In this document: positions 45,701-54,812 of the stretch, in pieces
Layout: each line of letters starts with the position of its first letter
Numbering within the stretch: the stretch's first letter is position 1
Source: Microbacteriaceae bacterium
Lineage (GTDB): Bacteria; Actinomycetota; Actinomycetes; Actinomycetales; Microbacteriaceae
Direction: 5' to 3'
DNA: 64,000 nucleotides
Assembly (NCBI GenBank): GCA_019638805.1
Contig: JAHBTA010000002.1
Span: 124,001-188,000, forward strand
Notes under the pieces: model-generated
Told to the model about the DNA's origin: nothing
What the model saw: only the letters and a program-made list of their open reading frames with translations
Databases searched by the model: none
Program-made: the position numbers and the translations under genes

Positions 45701-45868
45701 CTACCGGTACTGCCCCAGCTCGAGCGCGCGCTGCGCCCGCTGTTCGAACCACGGATGCGTCCGAACCTCCCCCAGGGAGCGCACCGACCGCACGACCCGG
45801 TGGCGCGGGGTCCGCGCGGGTCTGCGCGCGACGAGGGTCGTGATGCCGCGGGTGATGACCTTGACCAC
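45701..45868 (-). CDS. Small basic protein downstream of DUF3145
   Basis: A 55-residue, arginine-rich reading frame (VVKVITRGITTLVARRP at the N-terminus, EVRTHPWFEQRAQRALELGQYR near the end) starting with GTG one base after the DUF3145 stop, so translation could be coupled. No family recognised. The ordered C-terminal helix and the tight spacing support a real gene, but the Arg-rich part could also be chance in GC-rich DNA. Confidence 0.5.
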   Translation of the reverse strand: MVKVITRGITTLVARRPARTPRHRVVRSVRSLGEVRTHPWFEQRAQRALELGQYR

Positions 45869-45869
45869 G

Positions 45870-46394
45870 TCAGCCCACCTTGTGCAGCCAGATGACCGGG
45901 TTCTCGCCGCTCGCGGTGCGGAACGGCTCGAGCTCGTCGTCCCAGGCCTGCCCGAGCACGACGCGCAGTTCGCGGTGCAGTTCGAACGCGTCGGAGCCCG
46001 CGGACTCCAGGGCCGCGCGCACGCGGTCCTCGGGAACCACGATGTTGCCGGCCGTGTCGGTCTGCGCGTGGAAGATTCCGAGGTCGGGGGTGTGCATCCA
46101 GCGGCCGCCGTCGGTGCCGAGCCCGGCGTCCTCGGTGACCTCGTAGCGCAGGTGCTCCCACCCGCGCAGTGCGGAAGCCAGAGCCGCCCCGGTGCCGCGC
46201 TCGCCCTCCCAGAAGTACTCGGTGCGCGAGGCGCCCTTGAGCACCGGCTGCTCGCGCCAGTCGAAGTTGACGGCCCGCCCGAGGGCGCGACCGACCGCCC
46301 ACTCGACGTGGGGGCACACCGCGCGCGGCGCGGAGTGCACGTAGATGACGCCGCGTCCCCGTGACGCGGGCGCGACCGTTTCCGTCAGCTCCAC
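45870..46394 (-). CDS. DUF3145 protein
   Basis: A 174-residue protein of DUF3145, an actinobacteria-specific family of unknown function whose genes lie next to the fab operon in many Micrococcales. Conserved-looking segments are GVIYVHSAPRAVCPHVEWAV, EYFWEGERGTGAAL and NPVIWLHKVG. GTG start with GAGAGA upstream. A link to fatty acid synthesis is suggested only by gene position. Confidence 0.85.
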   Translation of the reverse strand: MELTETVAPASRGRGVIYVHSAPRAVCPHVEWAVGRALGRAVNFDWREQPVLKGASRTEYFWEGERGTGAALASALRGWEHLRYEVTEDAGLGTDGGRWMHTPDLGIFHAQTDTAGNIVVPEDRVRAALESAGSDAFELHRELRVVLGQAWDDELEPFRTASGENPVIWLHKVG

Positions 46395-46510
46395 TTCTCT
46401 CTCCGTTTCCTCGATGCGACTTCCCCATCGACCGAGGTGCGGATGCAGTGGTGCTGTGTGCGATTATGCCCGATCCAGCGGCGAAATCACAAGATTGTCA
46501 TTAGTGTCGC

Positions 46511-48148
46511 TCAGCGCGCGTCGGCATAGTTCTCGACGATCGAGACGCTCAGCGCGAACTCGACGGGCGCCCCGCCGAACAGCAGCCGCCCGGCGTCGGC
46601 GGCCGCCGCGCGCATGGCCTCCGCCGCCAGCGGTGCGAACTCGACCGGGGTGTGCACGATGAGCTCGTCGTGCAGGAAGAACACCAGATGCGGGCGTTCG
46701 GCGGCACCCGCGCCCTCGGGGCCGAGCTCCCACAGTCGTCGGCGCAGCGCCCCGATCCAGCACAGCGCCCACTCGGCGGCCGTGCCCTGCACGACGAAGT
46801 TGCGCGTGAACCGGCCCCACGCCGCTGCCTCGGTGCGCGAGCGGCGCGCGTCGGCCTCGCTCGTCCCCTCGTCGTAGGTTCCCGCGGTGCGGTGCGGCGA
46901 CGAGCGGCCGAGCCAAGTGCTCACGACGCGACCCGCCTCGCCGGCCCGCGCGGCGTCCTCGACGAAGCGCATCGCGACAGGGAAGGCGCGCTCGATGCGG
47001 GGCCGCATGCGCCCGCTCTCCCCCGTCGTCCCGCCGTAGATGGCGCCGAGCATGCCGTACTTCGCCTGCGTGCGGGTCTCGACGGCGCCCGCGTCGACCA
47101 TGCCCTGGTAGAGGTCGGTGGCGCGTCCGGCGCGGGCCATGGCCGCATCCCCGGACATCGCGGCCAGCACGCGCGGCTCGAGCTGTGCGGCGTCGGCGAC
47201 CACGAAGGTCCAGCCGGGGTCGGCGATGACCGCACCGCGCACCTGCTTGGGCAGCTGGAGCGCTCCCCCGCCATCGGTGGCCCAACGCCCGGTGACGACG
47301 CCACCCGGCACATAGCTGGGCCGGAAGCGCCCCTCGCTCACCCACTGGTCGAGCCAGTTCCAGCCGTTCGCCGTCAGCAGCCGCGCGAGCCGCTTGTACT
47401 CCAGCAGCGGTGCGATGGCCGGGTGCTCGATCTCCTTGAGCTCCCAGGAGCGGGTCGAGGTGAGCGGGAGGCCGGCGCGCTGCAGGCCGCGCAGCAGCTC
47501 GGCGGGCGAATCGGGGTTGAGCTCCGGGTCGTCCAGGAGGGCACGGATCTGCGCGAGCACGGCCTCCATGTGGGCCGGCCGGGCACCGGGGAGCGGCCGC
47601 GGGCCGAGCAGTTCGGTCAGGATCGCGGCGTGCCGGTCGGCGTCCCAGGGCAGCCCCGCGTGACGCATCTCGGCCGCCGCAAGGGCGCCGACGCTCTCCG
47701 CCGCGAGCAGGAGGTTCAGCCGCCCGGGACTCTCAGCCGTCTCGATCGCGGTCCGCTGATTCCGCAGTTCGGCGACCGGGTCCGGCGCCGCGGTGACCGG
47801 CTCGAGCTCGAACAGCGCATCGGATGCGCCGCGCACCGGCGCGGGGGCGTCCCACTCGTCCGCGGGGGCGGTTGCGAGAGCGGTGCGGGCGGTCGCGGTC
47901 GCATGCCTCAGGATCCGGCGACACAGCCGCAGATCGAGGGCCCGCTCGATCCGGGCGCCCTCGGCCAGCAGGGGCGGGTACCAGTGCGCCGTGTCGTCCC
48001 ACACCCAACGCGGCGTCGCGGCCTCGCGCTCGGCGACCCAGGAGGCCAGGTCGTCCGGGCGCACCACGCTCATCCGGGGGCGCTTGGCCTCGTCGTCGAG
48101 CTCGGTGGCCACCACCCCGTCGGCGACGTAGCGCAGCGCGATGAACAC
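46511..48148 (-). CDS. DNA polymerase I-like protein (family A, without 5' nuclease)
   Basis: A 545-residue family A polymerase of the kind annotated as bifunctional 3'-5' exonuclease/DNA polymerase in actinobacteria. Motif A is VADAAQLEPRVLA, motif B RTQAKYGMLGAIYGGT, and motif C FFLHDELIVHTP, so polymerase residues are intact. The N-terminal ~200 residues would hold the exonuclease fold, but its acidic motifs are not recognisable, so proofreading is doubtful. It is separate from the main PolA. The GTG at 48148 is preceded by GATACT at six bases. Role probably in repair. Confidence 0.87.
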   Translation of the reverse strand: MFIALRYVADGVVATELDDEAKRPRMSVVRPDDLASWVAEREAATPRWVWDDTAHWYPPLLAEGARIERALDLRLCRRILRHATATARTALATAPADEWDAPAPVRGASDALFELEPVTAAPDPVAELRNQRTAIETAESPGRLNLLLAAESVGALAAAEMRHAGLPWDADRHAAILTELLGPRPLPGARPAHMEAVLAQIRALLDDPELNPDSPAELLRGLQRAGLPLTSTRSWELKEIEHPAIAPLLEYKRLARLLTANGWNWLDQWVSEGRFRPSYVPGGVVTGRWATDGGGALQLPKQVRGAVIADPGWTFVVADAAQLEPRVLAAMSGDAAMARAGRATDLYQGMVDAGAVETRTQAKYGMLGAIYGGTTGESGRMRPRIERAFPVAMRFVEDAARAGEAGRVVSTWLGRSSPHRTAGTYDEGTSEADARRSRTEAAAWGRFTRNFVVQGTAAEWALCWIGALRRRLWELGPEGAGAAERPHLVFFLHDELIVHTPVEFAPLAAEAMRAAAADAGRLLFGGAPVEFALSVSIVENYADAR

Positions 48149-48257
48149 TCTCCCAGTATCCGCGACCGGCTGCGAACAATTCGCGCGCCCTGGCCCGATG
48201 CGCCCGCGTCTTTCGGGCGGAACGGACGCAACGGCCGGGCAGAGTCGGCCGCGAACC

Positions 48258-49094
48258 TCAGCCGTGCAGCAGGGCGCCGTCCTTGGCGAGCACGTTCTTC
48301 TCCCCCGCCTCGACGGCGAACGGGAAGCGGTTCTGCTTGGGCGGCAGCGGGCAGTTGAAGGCGTAGCTGAACGCGCAGGGCGGGAGCACTGCACGGTTGA
48401 AGTCGAGCGTGATGGTGCCGTCGGCGTTGGGCGCGAGGAAGAGGAAGCGGCCCACGCTGTAGGTGGTGTCACCGCTGGTCGCGTCGGCGAACACCAGCTG
48501 CAGGGCCCGTCCGGACTTGAACGCCGCGAGATCGTAGACGACGCCATCGCGCTCGAAGGTGATGCGGCCGGGGATGACCTCCTCGCGAGTCTTCCCGTCG
48601 TCCTTGAGATGCTCGAACCCGAGGGTCGTTCCCTCCGGGTTCTCGCTCCAGGACGCCGTGACCACCCACGCGGGGTCGTAGTCGTAGGCGTCGATGCCGC
48701 CGAAGTCCCGGATGGCCTCCGATTCGGCATCCCAGACCCGCAGGGCGTACCCGCCGCCGCCCTGCGCGATCACGAATCCGCGCAGGGTGTCGCCGAAGAC
48801 GACCTCGCCCGGGTTCGGGTCGTCCTTGCCGCGGACGACCGCCTCGCCGTCGACCAGTTCCCCGTCCACGTGGATGCCGTCGGCGGCCGCCGCGATGACC
48901 CTGAGACCCGACTCCCCGGCCGGCAAAGGCGCCCAGCGACCCGGAACGCCCCAGATCTCCTGCTCGGCATCGACGAGCTGCGTGGTCACCAGCGCGAGGC
49001 TGCCCAGGGGCTGCACGACCGCGAGCTCGCGGCGCTCGTGATAGGTCGTCCAGGCATCGGCTTCGGCGGTCGCATCGCTCACACTGTCATTCAA
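48258..49094 (-). CDS. DUF1684 protein
   Basis: A 278-residue protein matching DUF1684: the C-terminal signature LDFNRAVLPPCAFSYAFNCP plus LPPKQNRFPF is clear. Function unknown; no signal peptide or membrane segment. Start may be the ATG at 49094 or the GTG 12 bases downstream (MSDATAEAD). Stands alone between the polymerase-like gene and the DUF1801 gene. Confidence 0.87.
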   Translation of the reverse strand: MNDSVSDATAEADAWTTYHERRELAVVQPLGSLALVTTQLVDAEQEIWGVPGRWAPLPAGESGLRVIAAAADGIHVDGELVDGEAVVRGKDDPNPGEVVFGDTLRGFVIAQGGGGYALRVWDAESEAIRDFGGIDAYDYDPAWVVTASWSENPEGTTLGFEHLKDDGKTREEVIPGRITFERDGVVYDLAAFKSGRALQLVFADATSGDTTYSVGRFLFLAPNADGTITLDFNRAVLPPCAFSYAFNCPLPPKQNRFPFAVEAGEKNVLAKDGALLHG

Positions 49095-49151
49095 CCATCG
49101 GCCCGCCGAGACATTCCGCGACGCGGCGATAGCGATCGCGGCGCAGGCGCC

Positions 49152-49586
49152 CTAGCCGACCGCCTTCTCGATGATCGCGGTGAGCCGCTTCACGTCGTCG
49201 GCAGTCAGCTCGCCCGGAATCGCGTAGGCGCTCGGCCAGAAGTTGCCGTCATCGAGGTTCGCCGGTCCCTCGAAGCCCAGGGTGCTGTACCGCACCTTGA
49301 ACTTGGAGGCCGGCTGCCCAAAGCACAGAACCTTGCCGTCGCGGGTCCAGGCGGGCATCCCGTAGTAGGTCTTGGGCATGAGCTCGGGGTCGGCCTTCTG
49401 CACGATCTCCTCGATGGTGCGCACAAGCTTCTGCTCGCCGGGCTCCATCTTCTCGACCGCGTCGTCGATCTGCTTCTGGCCGCCCGCGCGGGTCTTGTCG
49501 GCCTTCTGCGCCTTGACCTCCGCGGCGCGGTCCTTCATGGCCTGCCGCTCGAAATCGTCGAAGTTCTTGGTGTCCTAGTCTGCCAT
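49152..49586 (-). pseudogene. DUF1801 (YdhG-like) gene with an amber codon at position 4
   Basis: The natural frame begins ATG GCA GAC (49586-49578) and then has TAG at 49577-49575, followed in frame by DTKNFDDFERQAMKDRAAEV and the full DUF1801 domain (MPKTYYGMPAWTRDGKVLCF, GFEGPANLDDGNFWP). A single A-to-T change from Lys (AAG) would explain the stop. The next in-frame start is the ATG at 49538, which would give 128 residues and keep the domain, but it lacks a good ribosome binding site. So the gene is either disabled or translated by restart. DUF1801 proteins are of unclear function. Confidence 0.8.
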
Positions 49587-49693
49587 GTCTCCACGGTATC
49601 CACGACGGCCCGGTGCCGCTTCTTCATTCCTGACATACCCTGGGGCCCAACGTTCGGGCGCCGCAGAGCGTCGTGACAGATGAGGAGGTCCCC

Positions 49694-50065
49694 ATGACCA
49701 CAGGCATCGAGTACACGCGCACCGATTCACCGGCCGGGATGCCGCGTTGGCTGATCCTGACCCTCGCGACCATCGCGACCGTGCTCGCGATCGGGATGCT
49801 GTGGTCGCTCGCACCCGGAGCCGGCTGCGCGGGGGACGGCATCTTGCCGGGACCGCAGCCGTGCGGCTCGGGGGGTGCGGGGCCCGCCCTGGTGACGGCC
49901 GGCATCCTGCTCGCCCTGCTCGCGGCCGTCTACGTGGTCGCGTTCACGGTCGAGCGGCGCCGCCGGATGGTGCTGCTGATCCTGGGCGGCGCGATGCTGC
50001 TCGTGCTGCTGATCGGCGTGATGGCGACCCTGGCCGCCGCCGCGGGTCCGATCATCTACTACTGA
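49694..50065 (+). CDS. Hypothetical three-helix membrane protein
   Basis: A 123-residue protein with three membrane segments and a short outer loop holding two Cys ([17 protein letters not shown]), which could form a disulfide. No family recognised. GAGGAGG lies seven bases before the ATG. It converges with pnp. Confidence 0.72.
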   Translation: MTTGIEYTRTDSPAGMPRWLILTLATIATVLAIGMLWSLAPGAGCAGDGILPGPQPCGSGGAGPALVTAGILLALLAAVYVVAFTVERRRRMVLLILGGAMLLVLLIGVMATLAAAAGPIIYY

Positions 50066-50084
50066 CCGGACCCGGTGGGTCGGC

Positions 50085-52364
50085 TCAGCCCTCGGCGGGT
50101 GCCTCGGGGCCGTCCGCGGAGGCCACCGACGACTCGGTGTCGGCCGGGTCGGCGTCGTCGGTCACCGGTGCCAGCGAGAGCTTGCCCCGGTCGTCCATCT
50201 TGGTGATCTCGACCATGATCTTCTGGCCGACCGAGAGGACGTCCTCGACGTTCTCGACGCGCTTTCCGCCAGCGAGCTTGCGGACCTCGCTGATGTGCAG
50301 GAGGCCGTCCTTGCCGGGCAGCAGCGAGACGAAGGCGCCGAAGGTGGCGAGCTTGACGACCGTGCCGAGGAAGCGCTCCCCGACCTCCGGGTTGACCGGG
50401 TTGCCGATCGCGAGCACCTGGGCGCGGGCGGCCTCGGCCGAGGGGCCGTCGGTCGCGCCGATGTAGACGGTGCCGTCCTCCTCGATGGAGATCTCGGCGC
50501 CGGTCTCGTCCTGGATGCCGTTGATGGTCTTGCCCTTGGGGCCGATGAGCTCGCCGATCTTGTCGACCGGGATGTTCACCGAGATCACGCGCGGAGCAGT
50601 CGGGGCCATCTCGTCGGGGCCGTCGATCGCCTGGTTGATGACCGCGAGGATCGCCGTGCGGGCCTCCTTGGCCTGCTTGAGCGCACCGTCGAGCACCGAG
50701 GACGGCAGACCCGCCAGCTTGGTGTCGAGCTGGATGGCGGTGACGAACTCGCTCGTGCCGGCGACCTTGAAGTCCATGTCGCCCAGCGCGTCCTCGGCGC
50801 CCAGGATGTCGGTCAGCGCGGCGTACTTCGTCTCGCCGTCGACCTCGTCCGAGATGAGGCCCATCGCGATGCCGGCGACCGGAGCCCGCAGCGGGACACC
50901 GGCGTTGAGCAGCGACAGGGTGCTGGCGCACACCGAGCCCATCGACGTCGAGCCGTTGGACCCGAGAGCCTCGGAGACCTGGCGGATCGCGTACGGGAAC
51001 TCCTCGCGCGGCGGCAGCACCGGCACGAGAGCGCGCTCGGCGAGGAAGCCGTGCCCGATCTCGCGGCGCTTGGGCGACCCGACCCGGCCGGTCTCACCGG
51101 TCGAGTAGGGCGGGAAGTTGTAGTGGTGCAGGTAGCGCTTCTTGGTGACCGGGCTCAGCGAGTCGATCTGCTGCTCCATCTTGAGCATGTTGAGCGTCGT
51201 GACGCCCAGGATCTGGGTCTCACCGCGCTGGAAGATCGCGGAGCCGTGCACGCGCGGGATGACCTGCACCTCGGCGTCGAGCGCACGGATGTCGGTCAGA
51301 CCGCGGCCGTCGATGCGGATGCCTTCCGTCAGCACGCGGGTGCGCATGACCTTCTTGGACACCGACTTGTAGGCGGCGCTCACCTGACCGAGGACCTCGG
51401 CGTCGAACTGGCCGGCATCCACCTTCTCCTGGATCGCGGCCTTGACGCGGTCCTTCAGGGCGTCGTCGGCGTTCTGACGCTCGATCTTGTCGGCGATCTG
51501 GTACACGCCCTTGAGGTCGTCGTAGGCCAGCTCGGCGACGGCGTTGTACGCCTCGTCGCTGTACGGCGGGAAGAGCGGGAACTCCTGGATCTCCTTGGCG
51601 GACTGCTTCGCCAGTTCCTCCTGCGCCTTGACCAGCTGGGCCAGGAAGGGCTTGGCCGCCTCGAGCCCCTGCGCGACGACGGTCTCGTCGGGCTTGGTGG
51701 CACCGCCGCGGATCAGCTCCCAGCTGCCCTCGGTGGCCTCGGCCTCGACCATCATGATCGCGACGTCTTCCTTGCCGTTCTTGTCGGTCACGATGCGGCC
51801 GGCGACCGTGAGGTCGAAGACCGCCTCGGCGAGCTGGCTGTGCTTCGGGAAGGCCACCCACTGGTCGCCGATGAGCGCCATGCGGATGCCGGCCACCGGC
51901 CCGTAGAACGGGAGCCCGGAGATCTGGGTCGACGCGGATGCGGCGTTGATCGCCAGCGCGTCGTAGAACTCGTCGGGGGCGATGCTGAGCACCGTGATGA
52001 CGATCTGGACCTCGTTGCGCAGGCCCTCGACGAAGGTCGGGCGCAGCGGACGGTCGATCAGACGGCAGACCAGAATCGCCTCCGTCGAGGGGCGGCCCTC
52101 GCGGCGGAAGAACGAGCCGGGGATCTTGCCTGCGGCGTAGGACCGCTCTTCGACGTCCACGGTGAGGGGGAAGAAGTCGAAGCCCTCGCGCGGGCTCTTG
52201 CCCGCGCTGGTGGCGCTGAGGATCATGGTGTCCTCGTCCAGGTACGCGGCGACCGCGCCCTGCGCCTGCTGCGCGAGCCGGCCGGTCTCGAACCGGACGG
52301 TGCGCTTGCCGAACGTGCCGTTGTCGATGACGGCCTCGGCGAATTTGATCTCGGGACCCTCCAT
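50085..52364 (-). CDS. pnp: Polyribonucleotide nucleotidyltransferase (PNPase)
   Basis: A 759-residue 3'-5' phosphorolytic exoribonuclease. Two RNase PH-like domains are present ([20 protein letters not shown] and [21 protein letters not shown]), then a KH domain ([20 protein letters not shown]) and an S1 domain ([20 protein letters not shown]). In actinobacteria it is also the (p)ppGpp-synthetase-associated enzyme called GpsI. AGGAGTGACCC precedes the ATG. rpsO, often its neighbour, lies 8 kb away here. Confidence 0.96.
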   Translation of the reverse strand: MEGPEIKFAEAVIDNGTFGKRTVRFETGRLAQQAQGAVAAYLDEDTMILSATSAGKSPREGFDFFPLTVDVEERSYAAGKIPGSFFRREGRPSTEAILVCRLIDRPLRPTFVEGLRNEVQIVITVLSIAPDEFYDALAINAASASTQISGLPFYGPVAGIRMALIGDQWVAFPKHSQLAEAVFDLTVAGRIVTDKNGKEDVAIMMVEAEATEGSWELIRGGATKPDETVVAQGLEAAKPFLAQLVKAQEELAKQSAKEIQEFPLFPPYSDEAYNAVAELAYDDLKGVYQIADKIERQNADDALKDRVKAAIQEKVDAGQFDAEVLGQVSAAYKSVSKKVMRTRVLTEGIRIDGRGLTDIRALDAEVQVIPRVHGSAIFQRGETQILGVTTLNMLKMEQQIDSLSPVTKKRYLHHYNFPPYSTGETGRVGSPKRREIGHGFLAERALVPVLPPREEFPYAIRQVSEALGSNGSTSMGSVCASTLSLLNAGVPLRAPVAGIAMGLISDEVDGETKYAALTDILGAEDALGDMDFKVAGTSEFVTAIQLDTKLAGLPSSVLDGALKQAKEARTAILAVINQAIDGPDEMAPTAPRVISVNIPVDKIGELIGPKGKTINGIQDETGAEISIEEDGTVYIGATDGPSAEAARAQVLAIGNPVNPEVGERFLGTVVKLATFGAFVSLLPGKDGLLHISEVRKLAGGKRVENVEDVLSVGQKIMVEITKMDDRGKLSLAPVTDDADPADTESSVASADGPEAPAEG

Positions 52365-52521
52365 GGGTCACTCCTGTTCTGTGCAGGAGCAGGCGCATGC
52401 GCAGAACCCGCGAGGGGGGCGATCTGGCCAACAGTAGAAATGCACCGAGCGTCATGCGTTCGGTAGATCACCACCGGTGACCAGCGCTGTGCCCGTGGGC
52501 AGCCCGCCTGCTCCGGAGAGC

Positions 52522-52539
52522 GGCCGCCGGTTGGCGGCC
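52522..52539. other. Perfect hairpin in the pnp upstream region
   Basis: GGCCGCC (52522-52528) and GGCGGCC (52533-52539) pair around GGTT. It lies about 160 bases upstream of the pnp start, within its possible leader. It could be part of an RNase-sensitive leader structure such as controls pnp in other bacteria, or chance in GC-rich DNA. Confidence 0.35.
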
Positions 52540-52610
52540 TCGGCAATGCTACCAGCCCGGCGCCGTACGGGGGCAGAATGAAGGGGTACGCGATTCGAGG
52601 AGGAAACCCC

Positions 52611-52820
52611 ATGGCCAGCACCGTCGCACGCGTCACCACGATCACCGCCCGTAGCGACAAGAGCTTCGACGACGCGGTCGCCGCCGGCGTCGCCCGGTCC
52701 AACGCGACCCTGCGCAACGTCTCGGGCGCCTGGGTCAAGGACCAGAAGGTCGAGGTCTCGGGCGGCAAGATCACCGCCTGGCAGGTCACCCTCGAGGTGA
52801 CGTTCGTCCTCGACGACTGA
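52611..52820 (+). CDS. Dodecin
   Basis: A 69-residue flavin-binding protein that forms dodecamers and stores or buffers flavins. The fold signature VARVTTITARSDKSFDDAV and the flavin-stacking Trp in VSGAWVKDQKV are present. GAGGAGGAAA precedes the ATG. Two flavin enzymes are encoded just downstream on the other strand. Confidence 0.92.
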   Translation: MASTVARVTTITARSDKSFDDAVAAGVARSNATLRNVSGAWVKDQKVEVSGGKITAWQVTLEVTFVLDD

Positions 52821-52884
52821 GCTCGGCGACTGCGCCGGTCGACCGAGTGGCGGCGGCTTCGTCGCGGCGGCTTCGTCGCGGCAC

Positions 52885-53589
52885 TTACTGAGCCCCGAAT
52901 CCGCCCACCGGACTGAATCCCGCGGGCAGGGCGAAAGGATCGCGCACGCGCGCATCGCGGTCCGTCGCGCGCATGAGCGCGGCCAGTTCCGATCCCGCCC
53001 GGTCGATGCGGTCGACCAGGCCGGCGTCGGCGCCCCAGTCGCCCGACGCGGCGTACACGCCCGTGGGCGCCACGATGGCGTGCAGGTAGGTGAAGAGCGG
53101 GCGCATGGCGTAATCGAGCGCCAGCGAGTGCCGCTCGGTTCCGCCCGTGGCCGCGATCAGCACGGGCAGGCCCGTAAGAGCGTCCGGGTCGATCACGTCG
53201 ATGAACGATTTGAAGAGCCCGCTGTAGCTCGTCGTGAAGATCGGGGTCGCCATGATCGCGCCGTCAGCCGATGTCAGGGACTGGATCGCGGCATCCAGTC
53301 TGGGCCCGGGAAAGCCGGTCAGCAGGTTGTTGGTGATGTCCTGCGCGAGCTCGCGCAGTTCGATGATCTCGACGTCGGCGGTGAGTTCGGGCGCGAGCGA
53401 GCGCTGCACGGCCTGCGCCAGCCGGTCGGCCAGCAGCCGGGTCGAGCTCGGCTGGCTCAGCCCCCCGCTGACGACGACGAGCCTGCGCGTTCCCCCCGCG
53501 GGAAACGTTCCCCCCGCGGGAAACGTTCCCCCCGCGGGAAACGTTCCCCCCGCGGGAAACTCAGGAGAGTTGTCGGTGGGAGCGCTCAC
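52885..53589 (-). CDS. NAD(P)H-dependent FMN reductase, CE1759-like
   Basis: A 234-residue flavodoxin-like reductase that should supply reduced FMN to the monooxygenase encoded just upstream. The phosphate loop is SGGLSQPSSTRLL and the flavin loop ATPIFTTSYSGLFKSFIDV. The N-terminus is odd: residues ~10-33 are four copies of FPAGGT, coded by 18-bp repeats, before the fold begins. No other start codon lies between the repeats and the domain, so the extension must be translated. GTG start overlaps the upstream stop (GTGA). Confidence 0.88.
   Translation of the reverse strand: MSAPTDNSPEFPAGGTFPAGGTFPAGGTFPAGGTRRLVVVSGGLSQPSSTRLLADRLAQAVQRSLAPELTADVEIIELRELAQDITNNLLTGFPGPRLDAAIQSLTSADGAIMATPIFTTSYSGLFKSFIDVIDPDALTGLPVLIAATGGTERHSLALDYAMRPLFTYLHAIVAPTGVYAASGDWGADAGLVDRIDRAGSELAALMRATDRDARVRDPFALPAGFSPVGGFGAQ
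53489..53560. repeat. Four perfect tandem 18-bp repeats
   Basis: GTTCCCCCCGCGGGAAAC occurs four times without a mismatch at 53489, 53507, 53525 and 53543. It is in frame in the FMN reductase gene and nearly palindromic, with CCCGCGGG at its centre. Perfect identity suggests recent expansion. Confidence 0.95.
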
Positions 53590-53634
53590 GACGCCACCTC
53601 CATGGGCTCAGCGGCCGAATTCTCCTGAGTTTCC
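53555..53634. repeat. 14-bp perfect inverted repeat spanning the gene junction
   Basis: GGAAACTCAGGAGA (53555-53568) and TCTCCTGAGTTTCC (53621-53634) are exact inverted copies 52 bases apart. They flank the point where the monooxygenase ends and the FMN reductase begins (GTGA overlap), so a hairpin in the mRNA would hold the reductase start in its loop. Confidence 0.8.
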
Positions 53635-54725
53635 GGCGGCGCAGCGGCGGCAGCCGCAACGCGAGCGGCGTGGGTGGGGGCGTCGGGGGCCTCGGCCGGA
53701 CGGTTGGCGGCGAGCTCCCGACGCAGGACCGGCACCACCTCGCCGCCCAGGATGTCGAGCTGCTCGAGCACGGTCTTGAGCGGCAGGCCGGCGTGATCCA
53801 TGAGGAACAGCTGGCGCTGGTAGTCGCCGAACAGGTTGCGCATGCCCGCGTAGCGGTCGATGACCTGCTGCGGCGAGCCCACGGTGAGCGGGGTCTGCGC
53901 CGTGAAGTCCTCGAGCGAGGGTCCGTGGCCGTAGACCGGCGCGTTGTCGAAGTACGGGCGGAACTCGTCCACCGCATCCTGCGACTTGGACCGCATGAAC
54001 ACCTGCCCGCCGAGCCCGACGATCGCCTGAGCGGCGGTGCCGTGGCCGTAGTGCTCGAAGCGCTGGCGGTAGTAGCCGATCAGCTGCTGGTAGTGCGAGG
54101 CCGGCCAGAAGATGTTGTTCGCGAAGAAGCCGTCGCCGTAGTACGCGGCTTGCTCGGCGATCTCGGGCGAGCGGATCGAGCCGTGCCAGACGAACGGGGC
54201 CACGCCATCCAGCGGTCGCGGGGTCGAGGTGAATCCCTGCAGCGGGGTGCGGAACTGCCCGGTCCAGTCGACGACCTCCTCGTCCCACAGCCTGCGCAGC
54301 AGGGCGTAGTTCTCGATCGCGAGCGGGATGCCCTGCCGGATGTCCTTGCCGAACCACGGGTAGACCGGCCCGGTGTTGCCGCGCCCGAGCATGAGGTCGA
54401 CCCGGCCGCCGGCGAGGTGCTGCAGCATCGAGAAGTCCTCGGCGATCTTGACCGGGTCATTCGTCGTGATGAGCGTGGTCGCGGTCGACAGCAGCAGCGT
54501 CGAGGTCTGCGCGGCCAGGTACGCCAGCGTGGTGGTCGGCGACGAGGACCAGAACGGTGGGTTGTGGTGCTCGCCGAGCGCGAAGACGTCGAGGCCCACC
54601 TCCTCCGCGTGCCGGGCGATGGTCAACGTGTCCTGGATGCGCTGCGCCTCGCTGACCGTGGTGCGGGTCGTCGGGTCCTCGGTGATGTCGCTCACGGTGA
54701 AGATCCCGAACTGCATCTGGCTCAT
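53586..54725 (-). CDS. Luciferase-like FMN-dependent monooxygenase, CE1758-like
   Basis: A 379-residue bacterial luciferase-family oxygenase: MQFGIFTVSDITEDP at the N-terminus, FALGEHHNPPFW, and GRVDLMLGRGNTGPVYPWFG at the flavin/phosphate site. It uses FMNH2, most likely from the reductase encoded with a four-base overlap downstream; this CE1758/CE1759 pairing is known from corynebacteria. Substrate unknown. The C-terminal ~35 residues are Ala/Pro-rich. Start at the ATG at 54725 or nine bases downstream. Confidence 0.9.
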   Translation of the reverse strand: MSQMQFGIFTVSDITEDPTTRTTVSEAQRIQDTLTIARHAEEVGLDVFALGEHHNPPFWSSSPTTTLAYLAAQTSTLLLSTATTLITTNDPVKIAEDFSMLQHLAGGRVDLMLGRGNTGPVYPWFGKDIRQGIPLAIENYALLRRLWDEEVVDWTGQFRTPLQGFTSTPRPLDGVAPFVWHGSIRSPEIAEQAAYYGDGFFANNIFWPASHYQQLIGYYRQRFEHYGHGTAAQAIVGLGGQVFMRSKSQDAVDEFRPYFDNAPVYGHGPSLEDFTAQTPLTVGSPQQVIDRYAGMRNLFGDYQRQLFLMDHAGLPLKTVLEQLDILGGEVVPVLRRELAANRPAEAPDAPTHAARVAAAAAAPPETQENSAAEPMEVAS

Positions 54726-54812
54726 ACCCCGATCAACCCCGGGCGCCGGGGCGCTATTCCCCCGCGTCGCCCGAGCCAGCGCGCCGCCACGGCGCCGCCT
54801 ACGCTGGAGGGC

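Noticed and set aside
50295..52466. 723-codon frame antisense to pnp
   Set aside because: Repetitive Leu/Val/Asp/Arg composition, no motif, fully inside the pnp gene.
52851..52878. Two tandem copies of CGGCGGCTTCGTCG after dodecin
   Set aside because: Only two copies, in a short gap of very GC-rich DNA; no function suggested.
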